This document shows positions 27,721 through 36,923 of a stretch of 58,524 nucleotides of DNA, piece by piece. Location: contig JALSTH010000056.1 in NCBI GenBank assembly GCA_026983835.1, positions 1 to 58,524 of the forward strand, read 5' to 3'. The notes beneath the pieces are model-generated. The model had not been told where the DNA came from. It made no database searches and worked only from the letters and a program-made list of their open reading frames with translations. The translations under genes were made by a program, and so were the position numbers. Every line of letters starts with the position of its first letter. Position 1 is the first letter of the stretch. The DNA comes from Candidatus Zixiibacteriota bacterium (lineage in GTDB: Bacteria; Zixibacteria; MSB-5A5; UM-FILTER-46-8).

Positions 27721-30177
27721 ATGCAATTGTTAAAAATAACGCTTCTGCTTATTATAGTCTTTACTTCGATTAATACAAGTAACGCATCCGATTCCGTTAT
27801 TACCACCCCCGATACGACCTACTCGAAAGTAATTGATTTATCCTATATTGTCAAATCGAATACACGGGGAATAGGTTTGGCGCTTTCGGGTGGAGGGGCG
27901 CAGGGATTGGCCCAAATCGGAGTTTTGAAAATCTTGGATGAATACAATATCCCCATCTCACATATCGCCGGGACAAGCATCGGGGCGGTTGTTGGCGGAT
28001 TATATGCTTCCGGTTATTCCGCCGAAGATTTGGAAAAATTGGCTTTGAATACCGATTGGGGCGGGTTGTTTTCAAATAGTCCTAACAGGTTGAAACTGTT
28101 TTTCACTCAAAGACAGGAACGAGAAAAGCATTTAATCGAGATTAGATTCGATGGCTTGAAGCCCCATATTCCGCAAGCCCTTACTGCCGGACAAAAAATA
28201 TCTGATTTTCTTTATAGGGCAACGGTTGGCTCGGGTTATGAAGCCGGTGCGGACTTCAATCGCCTGAAAATCCCATTTAGGGCTGTGTCAACTGATTTGA
28301 TCAGCGGCCAAAAAGTAATTTTATCAAACGGCGATCTGGCTGAGGCTATAAGAGCTTCTGTGGCTGTACCTTTGGCATTCTCGGCAGTCGATTACGGCGA
28401 TAAGCTTTTGGTGGATGGGGGATTGGTGTGCCCGGTGCCGATTGACGAAGTATATAATATGGGTGCATCGAAAGTAATAGCCGTGAATACTACCGCGCAC
28501 CTTTATCCCAAGAACAAATTAAAAACCCCCTTGGATATCGTTAATCAGGCTACCACCATAATGGTTAAGGATAAAACTGAGGAAGAACTACAAAAGGCCG
28601 ATTTGGTCATAGAACCGAACCTCCGAGCTTTTGAGAATACCGGCTTTTCCGATGTGGCTGGCATTATTAAGGCGGGCGAAACGAAAACAAGGGAGATGAT
28701 TCCTGAAATCAGGAAATTACTTAATTCCGAAAGATTGTCGAATACAAAAAATAACAATTCGGCAACGGAATATATCCGAGCGACAGATAACATCGCTCCT
28801 CGGATAAAAATAAAATCCATAATGTTTACCGGTAACACTGTTTTTTCATCGGATATTTTGAACAATTATCTTCCCGTGAAAATCGGTAAACCGCTTGAGA
28901 AGGATAGCATTCGTTGTGGAATTGATAGAATTGAGAATCTTTACCGCAGCTCCCATTATCCTCTAATCAGTATCTCCGAAATTTCTTTGGATACGGAAAG
29001 CGGAGAGTTGTCAATAGGAATTAATGAAGGAATTATTTCAGATATGAAAATAATAGGTAATAAGCATACCAAAAGTTGGGTGATAGAAAGGGATTTTCCC
29101 AAAGTGAAAGGCAAGCCATATAATTCATCCGATATTTACAAAGGGGTTAACAATTTATATAACTCGGGACTTTTCGATAGGGTTACAACTGATATAATCC
29201 ACAGGGATGACGGATCTTATATTTTGCAATTGAAAATGAAGGAGAAGCTTGCGTGGGCGATGCGATTCGGGATTCGTTACAATGACGAATATAATCTTCA
29301 GGGGTTGGCGGAGTTTGGGGATTATAATTTATGGGGAATCGGGAATGAGTTTTTTGTTCGGGGAAAAATCGGTGACAGGGAAAATAATATCCGAGCGGAA
29401 TTCAAGGCTGATAGGATATTCAAGACGCTGTTGACTTACTCGCTTTATGCCGATTATGGGCGGATCGAAAAAGATATTTTTGCGGTGCATAGACCTAATG
29501 GTGCTTATATGGAAAAACATAGCGGAGCGGGGTTTCGCTTGGGACAGCAAATTTCCAAATTAGGGATGGCTTCGATAAAATTGCGGATAGAGGATATAAA
29601 GGACGAATTCCCTGATGGGACAAGCGATTTAGCTAAAATAAGGAGTATTGTCCTAAATTCGGTTGTGGATACGAAGGATAAACAAACATTTCCCGACAGA
29701 GGTAAATATCATAAATCATATATAGAATGGGCGAATGAAATATTAGGCGGCAACGAGGTTTACAGCAAATTTTACATTTCTCTCGAATCATATTACCGAT
29801 TGCCCTTCGGATTGAATTTCCATCCACGGGGAGCCTTGGGATTTTCAATAAACGGCCTGCCCTTATCGGAGAAATTCCGTTTGGCGGAGAAACCCTATGG
29901 ATTTTCGGGCTTCTATACCGAGGAACTTTGCGGGGATAATTTCTTTTCCTATTTCCTGAAATTGCGGAAGAGGTTCGGCAAAAATGTATATTCATATATC
30001 CGCTACGACGCAGGCGATATATTCTCCGATAGGAAGGATGTCAAATTTACAAACTTGAAACATAGTTTCCGATTCGGCATAGCCTTCTCCACGATATTGG
30101 GGCCGCTTGATATAAGTTATGGTATTTACGAAAAAAGAATCGATAAATTTTATCTCTCTTGGGGATATAATTTCTGA
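27721..30177 (+). CDS. Patatin-like phospholipase with POTRA and outer-membrane barrel (PlpD/type Vd-like)
   Basis: An 818-residue exported protein. The signal peptide is about 1-23. The patatin domain has the oxyanion loop GGGAQG (57-62), the nucleophile Ser86 in GTSIG and the partner Asp in VDGGLVCPVP near 236, so the dyad is intact. Two POTRA-like stretches follow (about 360-500: IKSIMFTGNTVFSSDIL; KIIGNKHTKSWVIERDFP). A C-terminal 16-strand-like barrel ends in an aromatic (WGYNF), as in Omp85/BamA proteins. No clear SD precedes the ATG. Role by analogy with PlpD of Pseudomonas: surface-delivered phospholipase. Confidence 0.88.
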   Translation: MQLLKITLLLIIVFTSINTSNASDSVITTPDTTYSKVIDLSYIVKSNTRGIGLALSGGGAQGLAQIGVLKILDEYNIPISHIAGTSIGAVVGGLYASGYSAEDLEKLALNTDWGGLFSNSPNRLKLFFTQRQEREKHLIEIRFDGLKPHIPQALTAGQKISDFLYRATVGSGYEAGADFNRLKIPFRAVSTDLISGQKVILSNGDLAEAIRASVAVPLAFSAVDYGDKLLVDGGLVCPVPIDEVYNMGASKVIAVNTTAHLYPKNKLKTPLDIVNQATTIMVKDKTEEELQKADLVIEPNLRAFENTGFSDVAGIIKAGETKTREMIPEIRKLLNSERLSNTKNNNSATEYIRATDNIAPRIKIKSIMFTGNTVFSSDILNNYLPVKIGKPLEKDSIRCGIDRIENLYRSSHYPLISISEISLDTESGELSIGINEGIISDMKIIGNKHTKSWVIERDFPKVKGKPYNSSDIYKGVNNLYNSGLFDRVTTDIIHRDDGSYILQLKMKEKLAWAMRFGIRYNDEYNLQGLAEFGDYNLWGIGNEFFVRGKIGDRENNIRAEFKADRIFKTLLTYSLYADYGRIEKDIFAVHRPNGAYMEKHSGAGFRLGQQISKLGMASIKLRIEDIKDEFPDGTSDLAKIRSIVLNSVVDTKDKQTFPDRGKYHKSYIEWANEILGGNEVYSKFYISLESYYRLPFGLNFHPRGALGFSINGLPLSEKFRLAEKPYGFSGFYTEELCGDNFFSYFLKLRKRFGKNVYSYIRYDAGDIFSDRKDVKFTNLKHSFRFGIAFSTILGPLDISYGIYEKRIDKFYLSWGYNF

Positions 30178-30253
30178 TTCCTCTTAAAGCAGATGGGTTA
30201 TGCGGTTACTAAAATTTTAGGGGTGGGTAAGTTACGGAAAAATAAATTTATCC

Positions 30254-30282
30254 TTGACAACTGCACAAATGTATAGTATAAT
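30254..30282 (+). promoter_or_regulatory. Perfect-consensus sigma70-type promoter of the helicase gene
   Basis: TTGACA at 30254-30259, exactly 17 bases, TATAAT at 30277-30282: a 12 of 12 consensus match with optimal spacing. Transcription should begin near 30289, giving a 5' leader of about 30 bases that contains GAGGTGGA before the ATG at 30320. Confidence 0.9.
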
Positions 30283-30319
30283 ACATTATCGAATAAGAAA
30301 ACTTAAGTCGAGGTGGATA

Positions 30320-32842
30320 ATGAAAACCGAAGAACTTACCCGATATGGATTCCCAAATTCCATTATCAATATCTGGAAACGCTCCGGGATTGTATATCTA
30401 TCCCATTTGCAGCAGAGTGCATTGAATTCGGGGGCTTTATTTTCCGAAAATTTGCTGATATTGGCTCCGACCTCATCTGGTAAAACCTTCTGCGGGGAGT
30501 TATCGGCGATAAAAACCGTTCTTTCCGGGAAAAGGGCGGTGTTTTTGGTTCCTTTGAAGGCTATTGCCGAGGAGAAGTATGAAGATTGTCTCCGCAAATA
30601 TTCCGCCTCTGGAATGAGAGTTGTTTTATCCACACGGGATAGGCGGAAGGATGACGATAGAATTATTCGTGGCGATTTCGATTTGGGGATAATCATTTAT
30701 GAGAAATTCAATCGTTTTCTTACAAGGAATTTTAATATCCTTTCGGCGATAGAACTCGTTGTATTTGACGAATTGGATATTTACCGGGATCCGCAAAGGG
30801 GAGAGGTGGCTCATCTAATCCTGACAAAGGTTAGGTCATCTAAGGCCGAGGTGCGGATGATAGGGTTGGGGAGGGAGGATTTTCCGGTTGCGGATATTCC
30901 CGGTTTTATGAATTTTCAAGTAGTCAGCGATAATCATCGCCCGGTCGAATTACGCAAGGGAGTTTTATATCGCAGAGAATTCATCTATCGCGATAGTAAT
31001 CGAATGAAGGAGAACTCCGAAGAATTGAATCCCTTAAATAATGCCGACATCGATGATTTATCGGACAATTCGGAATTGGAGGCTTCGCTGAAATATCTGT
31101 GTGGGAAAGGGGAGCAGGCTATTGTTTTTCTAAAAAGCAAGGCTTCCACCGTGAACGCCGCTTTGGATTTCTCCTCCAAAGTTGCCCTTCCCCGCTCAAA
31201 GAAAACAATAGATTTGCTCTCGGATTTGGAGGAAACCTCCAACTTTAGGGCGCTGATGGTAAGTTTGGAGAGGGGGATTGGGTTCCACAATTCAGATTTG
31301 ACCGAATTTGAGAGTAAGGCGATAATCGATGGTTTTAGAAATGGGGATATTCGGCTGTTATTCTCGACAACGACATTGTCATCGGGGGTCAACCTTCCCA
31401 TCAAAAATGTCTTTATCGAACCGCTGAAATTCGGCGGTACAAATAATATCTCAAGACCGGTAGAGATACCTATGGAATATTCCGAAGTTGAGAGTATTTC
31501 CGGCAGGGCGGGAAGGTGGGGGATTGAAAGCGAATTCGGCAGAGCTATTTTATTGGCGAGGAATCAATTCGAGAGGGAGGTGTTATGGAGCAGATATATC
31601 GATAACTATCCGCAGGAATCCGTTGAATGGAAAATAATTTTATCCAAAGAGGCGATTGTTGATTTAATTGCCTCTGGGGTTTGCTCAACATTGGAGCAAT
31701 TGAAAGGCGCTATGAAGCAAATGAGCGGGAAAGCTGATTTGGACCTTACCGGGATGATTCTATGGTTGGTTGACAAAGGATTATTGAAATACGAGGCGGA
31801 GAAAATAACCGTAACCTCTTTGGGAGTATTAACGGCGATAACCGGCTTGAAATCGGAAACAGTAGTGAAAATCGCGGAAAGACTTGAAAGCGGTGAAACT
31901 GTTGGTGATCTCCATCGATGGGTCAGGATATTATCTTTCTCAAAGGAAATATCGCAAATAATGCTCCCGGTTTGGTTCAATTATTGGTACCGCGATAATG
32001 CGGCTTTATGGGTTTCGGGGGATGATGATAATTCCCGCTTCAGTTTGGGAGATGCGAAAGCCGAGTATTTTTCGGGTTTGCTTTCGGATTGGATAGAGGG
32101 GGTCGAGCATCAAAAGCTGGAAAAAAAGTATCGGGCAACAGCCGGTCTTATTTCCGACATTGCCGAACGATTCAGCTGGGTTCTTTATTCCGCAGGCGAA
32201 GTAGCGCAGATTATGGGCCATAAGGATATTGGATTGGATCTCCATAAATTTTCGGAAAGGGTAAAATATGGGCTGCCAACAGAGGGGATTAATTTGGCGA
32301 GCTTGAAAGTCTTTGGATTGGGCAGAATTAGGATTATGGAGCTTATTCGGGACGGTTTCCACGATGAAAAGGATGTTTATTCGGCTGGAGCCGATGGTTT
32401 GCCGAATTCCATTCCCGAGAGAGTGCGACTTGCCCTTTTTCAAAAATGCGAGGATATAATTAAAAATCGAAATTTGACGAAAAGGAACAAGGGGGAGAGG
32501 AAAGATGAATCCAAAAGACCTATTTCGACTTTGATACTATATCCGGAGGTGGAGAGGGGGAAAATGAGGATTAATATCAACGGCACACCGACACTTATCA
32601 CCTACAAAAGCTTTCACTACTTGAAAGTTTTGGCGAAAGCTCTGACTAACGGAGGAGATGGTTGGGTGCATAGGCTCGATTTGGAGGACGGCGATAATCA
32701 ATGGAGCTACCTCCACAGGCTACGGACGGAGCTTAAGCCCTGCCTTCCCAAGGGGGTTGATATTATTGAAAACGACAGGCATGGTTATTACCGCCTTTGT
32801 GCATTGCCCGAAGGAATCGTAATTGAGGAGAAAGAGATTTAA
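30320..32842 (+). CDS. Ski2-like/Hel308-type superfamily 2 helicase with C-terminal winged-helix-like domain
   Basis: An 840-residue helicase. Walker A is APTSSGKT (49-56), motif Ib-like FLVPLKAIAEEKY follows, Walker B is VVFDELD (147-153), motif IV-V LLFSTTTLSSGVNLP lies near 360 and motif VI SGRAGRWG near 400. A later region (SLKVFGLGRIRIMELI, about 660-710) resembles the Hel308/Ski2 helix-hairpin-helix. The last about 110 residues (WVHRLDLEDGDNQWSYLHRLRTELK) look like an OmpR-type winged helix. Motif III reads IGLGR instead of SAT. Start at 30320 has GAGGTG upstream; earlier in-frame codons lie in the promoter. No nuclease partner adjoins it. Confidence 0.85.
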   Translation: MKTEELTRYGFPNSIINIWKRSGIVYLSHLQQSALNSGALFSENLLILAPTSSGKTFCGELSAIKTVLSGKRAVFLVPLKAIAEEKYEDCLRKYSASGMRVVLSTRDRRKDDDRIIRGDFDLGIIIYEKFNRFLTRNFNILSAIELVVFDELDIYRDPQRGEVAHLILTKVRSSKAEVRMIGLGREDFPVADIPGFMNFQVVSDNHRPVELRKGVLYRREFIYRDSNRMKENSEELNPLNNADIDDLSDNSELEASLKYLCGKGEQAIVFLKSKASTVNAALDFSSKVALPRSKKTIDLLSDLEETSNFRALMVSLERGIGFHNSDLTEFESKAIIDGFRNGDIRLLFSTTTLSSGVNLPIKNVFIEPLKFGGTNNISRPVEIPMEYSEVESISGRAGRWGIESEFGRAILLARNQFEREVLWSRYIDNYPQESVEWKIILSKEAIVDLIASGVCSTLEQLKGAMKQMSGKADLDLTGMILWLVDKGLLKYEAEKITVTSLGVLTAITGLKSETVVKIAERLESGETVGDLHRWVRILSFSKEISQIMLPVWFNYWYRDNAALWVSGDDDNSRFSLGDAKAEYFSGLLSDWIEGVEHQKLEKKYRATAGLISDIAERFSWVLYSAGEVAQIMGHKDIGLDLHKFSERVKYGLPTEGINLASLKVFGLGRIRIMELIRDGFHDEKDVYSAGADGLPNSIPERVRLALFQKCEDIIKNRNLTKRNKGERKDESKRPISTLILYPEVERGKMRININGTPTLITYKSFHYLKVLAKALTNGGDGWVHRLDLEDGDNQWSYLHRLRTELKPCLPKGVDIIENDRHGYYRLCALPEGIVIEEKEI

Positions 32843-32858
32843 AAGAATTGCTTCGGGT

Positions 32859-33899
32859 TCAAATTATTAGCATAGCATCGCCATAGCTGTAAAAACGATA
32901 GTTGTGTTTTTTCGCTTCCCCGTAAGCATTCAATATATTTTCACGACCAGCCAAAGCGGAAACTAAAAACAGCAGGGTTGATTTCGGGAGGTGAAAATTA
33001 GTAATCAACGCTTTGACTACCTTGAACTTATACGGAGGATAAATATAAATATCGGTATATCCACTCATCGGTTTGACTAAATATATCCCTTTGTCGGTTT
33101 CAAAGGCTGTCTTTTCTATCGTCCGCACCGATGTGGTCCCCACAGCAAAAATCCTATGTTTGTCTTTGAGGGCATTGTTTATTTTTACAGCGGAATTTTC
33201 GGGAAGATTGAAATACTCGGCTTCCATCTTATGCTCGATTGGATTTTGAACCGTTATCGGCCTAAATGTTCCTAATGACGGATGTAAGGTAATGGGAGCG
33301 ATTTTGACCCCTTTTCCCTTCAATGCCGATAAAAGCTTTTCCGTAAAATGAAAACCTGCCGTGGGGGCAGCCACAGCGCCCTTTACCGCAGCGTAAATGG
33401 TTTGGTATCTTTCCCTGTCCAAAACCTCATCCTTGCGGGAGATATACGGGGGAAGAGGGATATGTCCGTATTTATCGATTAGCTCATCGATATTCCCCTC
33501 AAATTGAAATTCCACCATCCTGCCGCCGACTTCGGTTCGTTCGCCGATTTTACAACTGAAATCCTCCCCAAAATCTACTTCGGTACCGGGGAGCAGTTTC
33601 CTTCCGGGCTTTACCAACGCTTCCCAATGGACATCGTCGAATCTTTTTAATAAAAACACTTCCACCTTCCCGCCGGTCGGCTTTCTTTTGCCGAACAAGC
33701 GAGCGGCAAAAACTTTGGAGTTATTTATTACCAAGCAGTCTCCGGGATGGAAGTATTCCACGATATCCTGAAACAATCTGTGTTCTATCCCTCCGGTATC
33801 CCGATGTAGCACCATAAGGTTAGACCTGTCGCGCCTTTCGGATGGATATTGGGCTATAAATTCCCTTGGTAGATTATAATCGTAATCTGATAATTTCAA
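32859..33899 (-). CDS. queA: tRNA preQ1(34) S-adenosylmethionine ribosyltransferase-isomerase
   Basis: Transfers and isomerises ribose from S-adenosylmethionine to preQ1 in tRNA, giving epoxyqueuosine. Diagnostic segments are LSDYDYNLPREFIAQYPSERRD at the start, GDCLVINNSKVFAARLFG near 55, GAVAAPTAGFHFTE near 170 and NFHLPKSTLLFLVSA near 300. Length (346) is typical. The start codon is TTG, one base after the DUF2905 stop, with no strong SD, so translation is probably coupled. It is the last gene of the ruv-que operon and works with QueH, two genes upstream. Confidence 0.95.
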   Translation of the reverse strand: MKLSDYDYNLPREFIAQYPSERRDRSNLMVLHRDTGGIEHRLFQDIVEYFHPGDCLVINNSKVFAARLFGKRKPTGGKVEVFLLKRFDDVHWEALVKPGRKLLPGTEVDFGEDFSCKIGERTEVGGRMVEFQFEGNIDELIDKYGHIPLPPYISRKDEVLDRERYQTIYAAVKGAVAAPTAGFHFTEKLLSALKGKGVKIAPITLHPSLGTFRPITVQNPIEHKMEAEYFNLPENSAVKINNALKDKHRIFAVGTTSVRTIEKTAFETDKGIYLVKPMSGYTDIYIYPPYKFKVVKALITNFHLPKSTLLFLVSALAGRENILNAYGEAKKHNYRFYSYGDAMLII

Positions 33900-33900
33900 T

Positions 33901-34134
33901 TCAATGACGGAAAAAACGGCTTATAATATAAAGTATCAAAGATGCAACCACCGAAATTACAATGCTGGTGGTTAAGGGAAAATAAAAATGGAAATTGTCC
34001 TTCCTATAGCTTATATCCCCGGGCAATTTTCCTAAAAATGGGACCTTTCCCGCTAACGAAATTACAACACCAATTATAATTATCAAGGCTCCAAGTATTA
34101 TTAAAGTTTTGCCCAAGCTCGAAAAAGGTCCCAT
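33901..34134 (-). CDS. Small DUF2905 membrane protein
   Basis: A 77-residue protein with two hydrophobic helices (about 8-30 and 52-73) separated by the conserved GKLPGDISYRKDNFHFYFPL loop that defines DUF2905. Its function is unknown. Its ATG overlaps the queH stop by one base (TAATG) and it precedes queA by one base. This family often sits next to ruvB and queA in other bacteria, so the linkage is real, though no role in queuosine or recombination is established. Confidence 0.85.
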   Translation of the reverse strand: MGPFSSLGKTLIILGALIIIIGVVISLAGKVPFLGKLPGDISYRKDNFHFYFPLTTSIVISVVASLILYIISRFFRH

Positions 34135-34703
34135 TAATACTTCCTGACAATCTTCTCCGGTTTCATATCGATAAATCTATCCCGTTCGGAATATACGCAT
34201 CCGCAATATTGTTGCATATACAATCCCATCTCCCGCGCCTTGTTATGCCCCTGTCTATAACCATCGCGGAAGTCGAAATACACAAAACTTACTCTGTGTT
34301 TCTTGGCTACCTCCTCGCCGATATCTCGTATCAAATTGTGATCCTGATAAATTGAGACGGTAAGTGTGGTTGTAAACTCCTTAAAACCGTTCTCCGCAGC
34401 CCGTTGGGCGGCACGATTGAGCCTCATAGTATAACATTCAAAGCAGCGATACGGCTCAACGGGGTTATCGGCGATCCTTTTTAGGAATTCCTCGAGGTCA
34501 TAACTATCATCATAAATAATTTTCAACCCTACCATCTCGGAATATTTTTTCAAGGACATCAAGCGTTTTGTGTATTCCACGAAGGGGTGGATATTCGGGT
34601 TATACCAAAAGCCGGTTATATTATAACCTTCGTTGATTAATTTCTCAACGGGATAAACCGCACAGGGCCCACAACATATATGAAGTAGTATTTTTCCGTT
34701 CAG
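34134..34703 (-). CDS. queH: Epoxyqueuosine reductase QueH, probable CTG start
   Basis: Cobalamin-independent reductase for the last step of queuosine synthesis. The conserved vicinal cysteines are in HICCGPCAVYP near the N-terminus; further Cys pairs are in YRCFECYTMRLNRAA and QQYCGCVYSERDRF. The frame has no ATG, GTG or TTG between an upstream TAA and a GTG at 34580, which would remove the essential CCGPC motif. Starting at CTG (34703), overlapping the ruvB stop as CTGA and preceded by GAGG eight bases upstream, gives a normal 189-residue QueH beginning (M)NGKILLHICCGPC. The CTG start is inference from sequence. Confidence 0.88.
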   Translation of the reverse strand: MNGKILLHICCGPCAVYPVEKLINEGYNITGFWYNPNIHPFVEYTKRLMSLKKYSEMVGLKIIYDDSYDLEEFLKRIADNPVEPYRCFECYTMRLNRAAQRAAENGFKEFTTTLTVSIYQDHNLIRDIGEEVAKKHRVSFVYFDFRDGYRQGHNKAREMGLYMQQYCGCVYSERDRFIDMKPEKIVRKY

Positions 34704-35725
34704 AGCAATTCCCTCTGGCGGTTGGAAGGCATCGATATCTTAAAATGCTGGTAGCACCTATCGGAGGCGACCCTCCCCTTTCTGGTCCTGTGAACAAAAC
34801 CTATCTTGAGCAGATAAGGCTCCACAACATCCTGAAGCGTATCAGCTTCCTCATTCAGCGTGGAAGCTATCGCTTCGATTCCAACAGGTCCGCCGTTGTA
34901 ATAGTCCGTTATTATCCTTAAATAACTGCGATCGAGATCATCCAACCCTATGTCGTCGACGCCCTCGATTTTCAACGCCTTATTGGAAATTTCCGCCGTA
35001 ATTTTCCCATCCGCCTTGACCTGGCAATAATCCCTCACACGACGGAGAAGGCGGTTGGCGATACGGGGTGTCCCCCGGCTTCTGCGAGCCACCTCTTCCG
35101 CTCCAAGCTCATCGATATCTATCCCGATAAGTTTTGCGGAGCGCTTGACTATCTTTTTCAGATCTTCTTTTGGATAAAAATCGAGATGATGGAATATCCC
35201 GAATCTATCACGCATAGGGGCGGACAGCAATCCCGCACGCGTCGTGGCACCGATAAGTGTAAACCGCTCCAATTTGAATTTAATTAGCCTCGAATGGGGA
35301 CCCGAATCGACGAGAAAATCTATTTGAAAATCCTCCATCGCCGGATAAAGGAATTCCTCCACAACCGTATTGAGACGATGTATTTCATCTATGAATAAAA
35401 CATCCCCCTCCTTGAGGTTCGTAAGAATCCCCATTAAGTCCCCCGGCTTTGTGAGTCCTGGTCCTGTTGTGGATATAAGTTTGCTATTCATCTCACGGGC
35501 TATAATATGCGCCAGCGTGGTTTTCCCCAATCCGGCGGGACCATAAAACAATATATGCTCCAATGGATCTCCCCGCTGTAAGGCAGCCTTAATCGAGAGG
35601 GCAAGTTTCTCGACCAATTTCCGTTGCCCGATATACTCCGAGAGTTGTTTAGGCCTTAAAGACCAATTGTAATGCTCATCTTCGGCCGTAGTTGGTTTTG
35701 GGGTTACTAACCTTTCCCTCGCCAT
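34700..35725 (-). CDS. ruvB: Holliday junction branch migration ATPase RuvB
   Basis: AAA+ motor that drives branch migration with RuvA. Walker A is GPAGLGKTT near residue 62, Walker B DEIHRL near 115, sensor GATTRAGLLSAPMRDRFG near 160, and the C-terminal winged helix contains TPRIANRLLRRVRDY. Length (341) is normal. It follows ruvA by one base and its TGA stop overlaps the proposed CTG start of queH. Part of the yebC-ruvCAB-queH-DUF2905-queA operon. Confidence 0.97.
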   Translation of the reverse strand: MARERLVTPKPTTAEDEHYNWSLRPKQLSEYIGQRKLVEKLALSIKAALQRGDPLEHILFYGPAGLGKTTLAHIIAREMNSKLISTTGPGLTKPGDLMGILTNLKEGDVLFIDEIHRLNTVVEEFLYPAMEDFQIDFLVDSGPHSRLIKFKLERFTLIGATTRAGLLSAPMRDRFGIFHHLDFYPKEDLKKIVKRSAKLIGIDIDELGAEEVARRSRGTPRIANRLLRRVRDYCQVKADGKITAEISNKALKIEGVDDIGLDDLDRSYLRIITDYYNGGPVGIEAIASTLNEEADTLQDVVEPYLLKIGFVHRTRKGRVASDRCYQHFKISMPSNRQRELL

Positions 35726-35726
35726 A

Positions 35727-36377
35727 TTATCCCGCTGTTGTTATCCCTTTCTTAAAGATTAAATTGATGAGTTCCCCTGCGGATTTTATTTTGGGTGTAT
35801 CCTCGATTGCTTTGGAAACCATCGTCTTAGCCTCCCTCAAATTATATCCCAATTGCTGAAGGATTGCTATGGCGTCGGTCTCCAAAGAAGTTATATCCAT
35901 TTCCTTTTTGTCCGACACTAGGGGTTCGCTTTCCTTGAGCAGAGCGAATTTGGTAACCTTGCCGTGAAGCGAGGCGATTACTTTTTCAGCCGTTCGTCCG
36001 CCGAAACCCGGAAGCCTTTTGATTTGTTCGAGATCGCCGACCTCGATAGCTGTGGCGATATCCCTAACCGGTTTGGTCAATGCTTTAAGCGCTTTTTTGA
36101 AACCGATACCATCCACGGTGGTGAACAACTGAAAAAATTCGCGATCTATTTCATTGGTAAAACCGATTAAATAAGGGAATGCAGCCGTTGTCCCCGAACG
36201 GAATTCTATATATTCGAGCGTATGCAAACTCAAGGAAGAGCCTCTTTTGTTCGATGATTTCAATCTCTCCAATACGCCTGAGGGCAGGTATATATCCCAA
36301 TAAATGCCACCTGCCATTTTAAGCAAAACCGAACTTTCCGAAAATTTTTCGACTGTTCCCTCAACCAACGAAATCAT
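35727..36377 (-). CDS. ruvA: Holliday junction branch migration complex subunit RuvA
   Basis: Tetrameric DNA-binding subunit of RuvAB. The N-terminal OB domain has the YLPSGVLERL region; the tandem helix-hairpin-helix motifs are GIGFKKALKALTKP and LPGFGGRTAEKVIASLHGK (about 95-145). The C-terminal third helical domain (DAIAILQQLGYNLREAKTMVSKA) binds RuvB. Length is 216. It overlaps ruvC by 4 bases and abuts ruvB. Confidence 0.95.
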   Translation of the reverse strand: MISLVEGTVEKFSESSVLLKMAGGIYWDIYLPSGVLERLKSSNKRGSSLSLHTLEYIEFRSGTTAAFPYLIGFTNEIDREFFQLFTTVDGIGFKKALKALTKPVRDIATAIEVGDLEQIKRLPGFGGRTAEKVIASLHGKVTKFALLKESEPLVSDKKEMDITSLETDAIAILQQLGYNLREAKTMVSKAIEDTPKIKSAGELINLIFKKGITTAG

Positions 36378-36913
36378 CTTCGCACCCTAAAATCCTTGAC
36401 GGAGGTTAACTCCAAATCGAATTTCCGATGATAGCGTATATCGGTCAATGCCGCCGCTAAAGCATCGGTGATATCGTAATATTTCGGGGGCGATTCTAAT
36501 CCTAAAATCCTTATGACCATTGCTTGAACTTTCTCCTTCGATGCTCTTCCTCTGCCGGTAATAACCTTTTTGATCTCCGTCGAAGGATAAGAACGAACCC
36601 TTAATCCCGAATTAGCCCCAGCCAACAAAATCACTCCCCGCGCATGTCCCATTATAATTGAAGTTTTAGGGTGATTATAATGTGCATATAATTCTTCAAC
36701 CGCCATCCTGTTCGGCTTAAACTCCTTGATGATGGTGATTAATTCCTTATAGATTATATAAAGTTTCTCCGAGAGTTCCTGACCTCCGCTCCGTATCACA
36801 CCTGCTTCCATTAAAGATAATATCCCATCATTTTCCCTTATTATCCCATAACCGGTTAATTCGGTGCCGGGGTCTATTCCGATAACTATATCTCCAATAA
36901 GCTCGAAAGCCAT
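36374..36913 (-). CDS. ruvC: Holliday junction resolvase RuvC
   Basis: Dimeric endonuclease that cuts Holliday junctions. Catalytic acids are visible: Asp in IGIDPGTELTGYG (about 14), Glu in AVEELYAHYN (about 73) and the DITDALAAALTD cluster near 145-155. Length is 179. Start ATG at 36913 lies 10 bases after yebC; the 3' end overlaps ruvA as ATGA. Confidence 0.96.
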   Translation of the reverse strand: MAFELIGDIVIGIDPGTELTGYGIIRENDGILSLMEAGVIRSGGQELSEKLYIIYKELITIIKEFKPNRMAVEELYAHYNHPKTSIIMGHARGVILLAGANSGLRVRSYPSTEIKKVITGRGRASKEKVQAMVIRILGLESPPKYYDITDALAAALTDIRYHRKFDLELTSVKDFRVRR

Positions 36914-36923
36914 AATTATACTA

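Noticed and set aside
30254-30319. Upstream in-frame TTG start for the helicase
   Set aside because: The codons lie inside the -35/-10 promoter and the early leader, upstream of the expected transcript.
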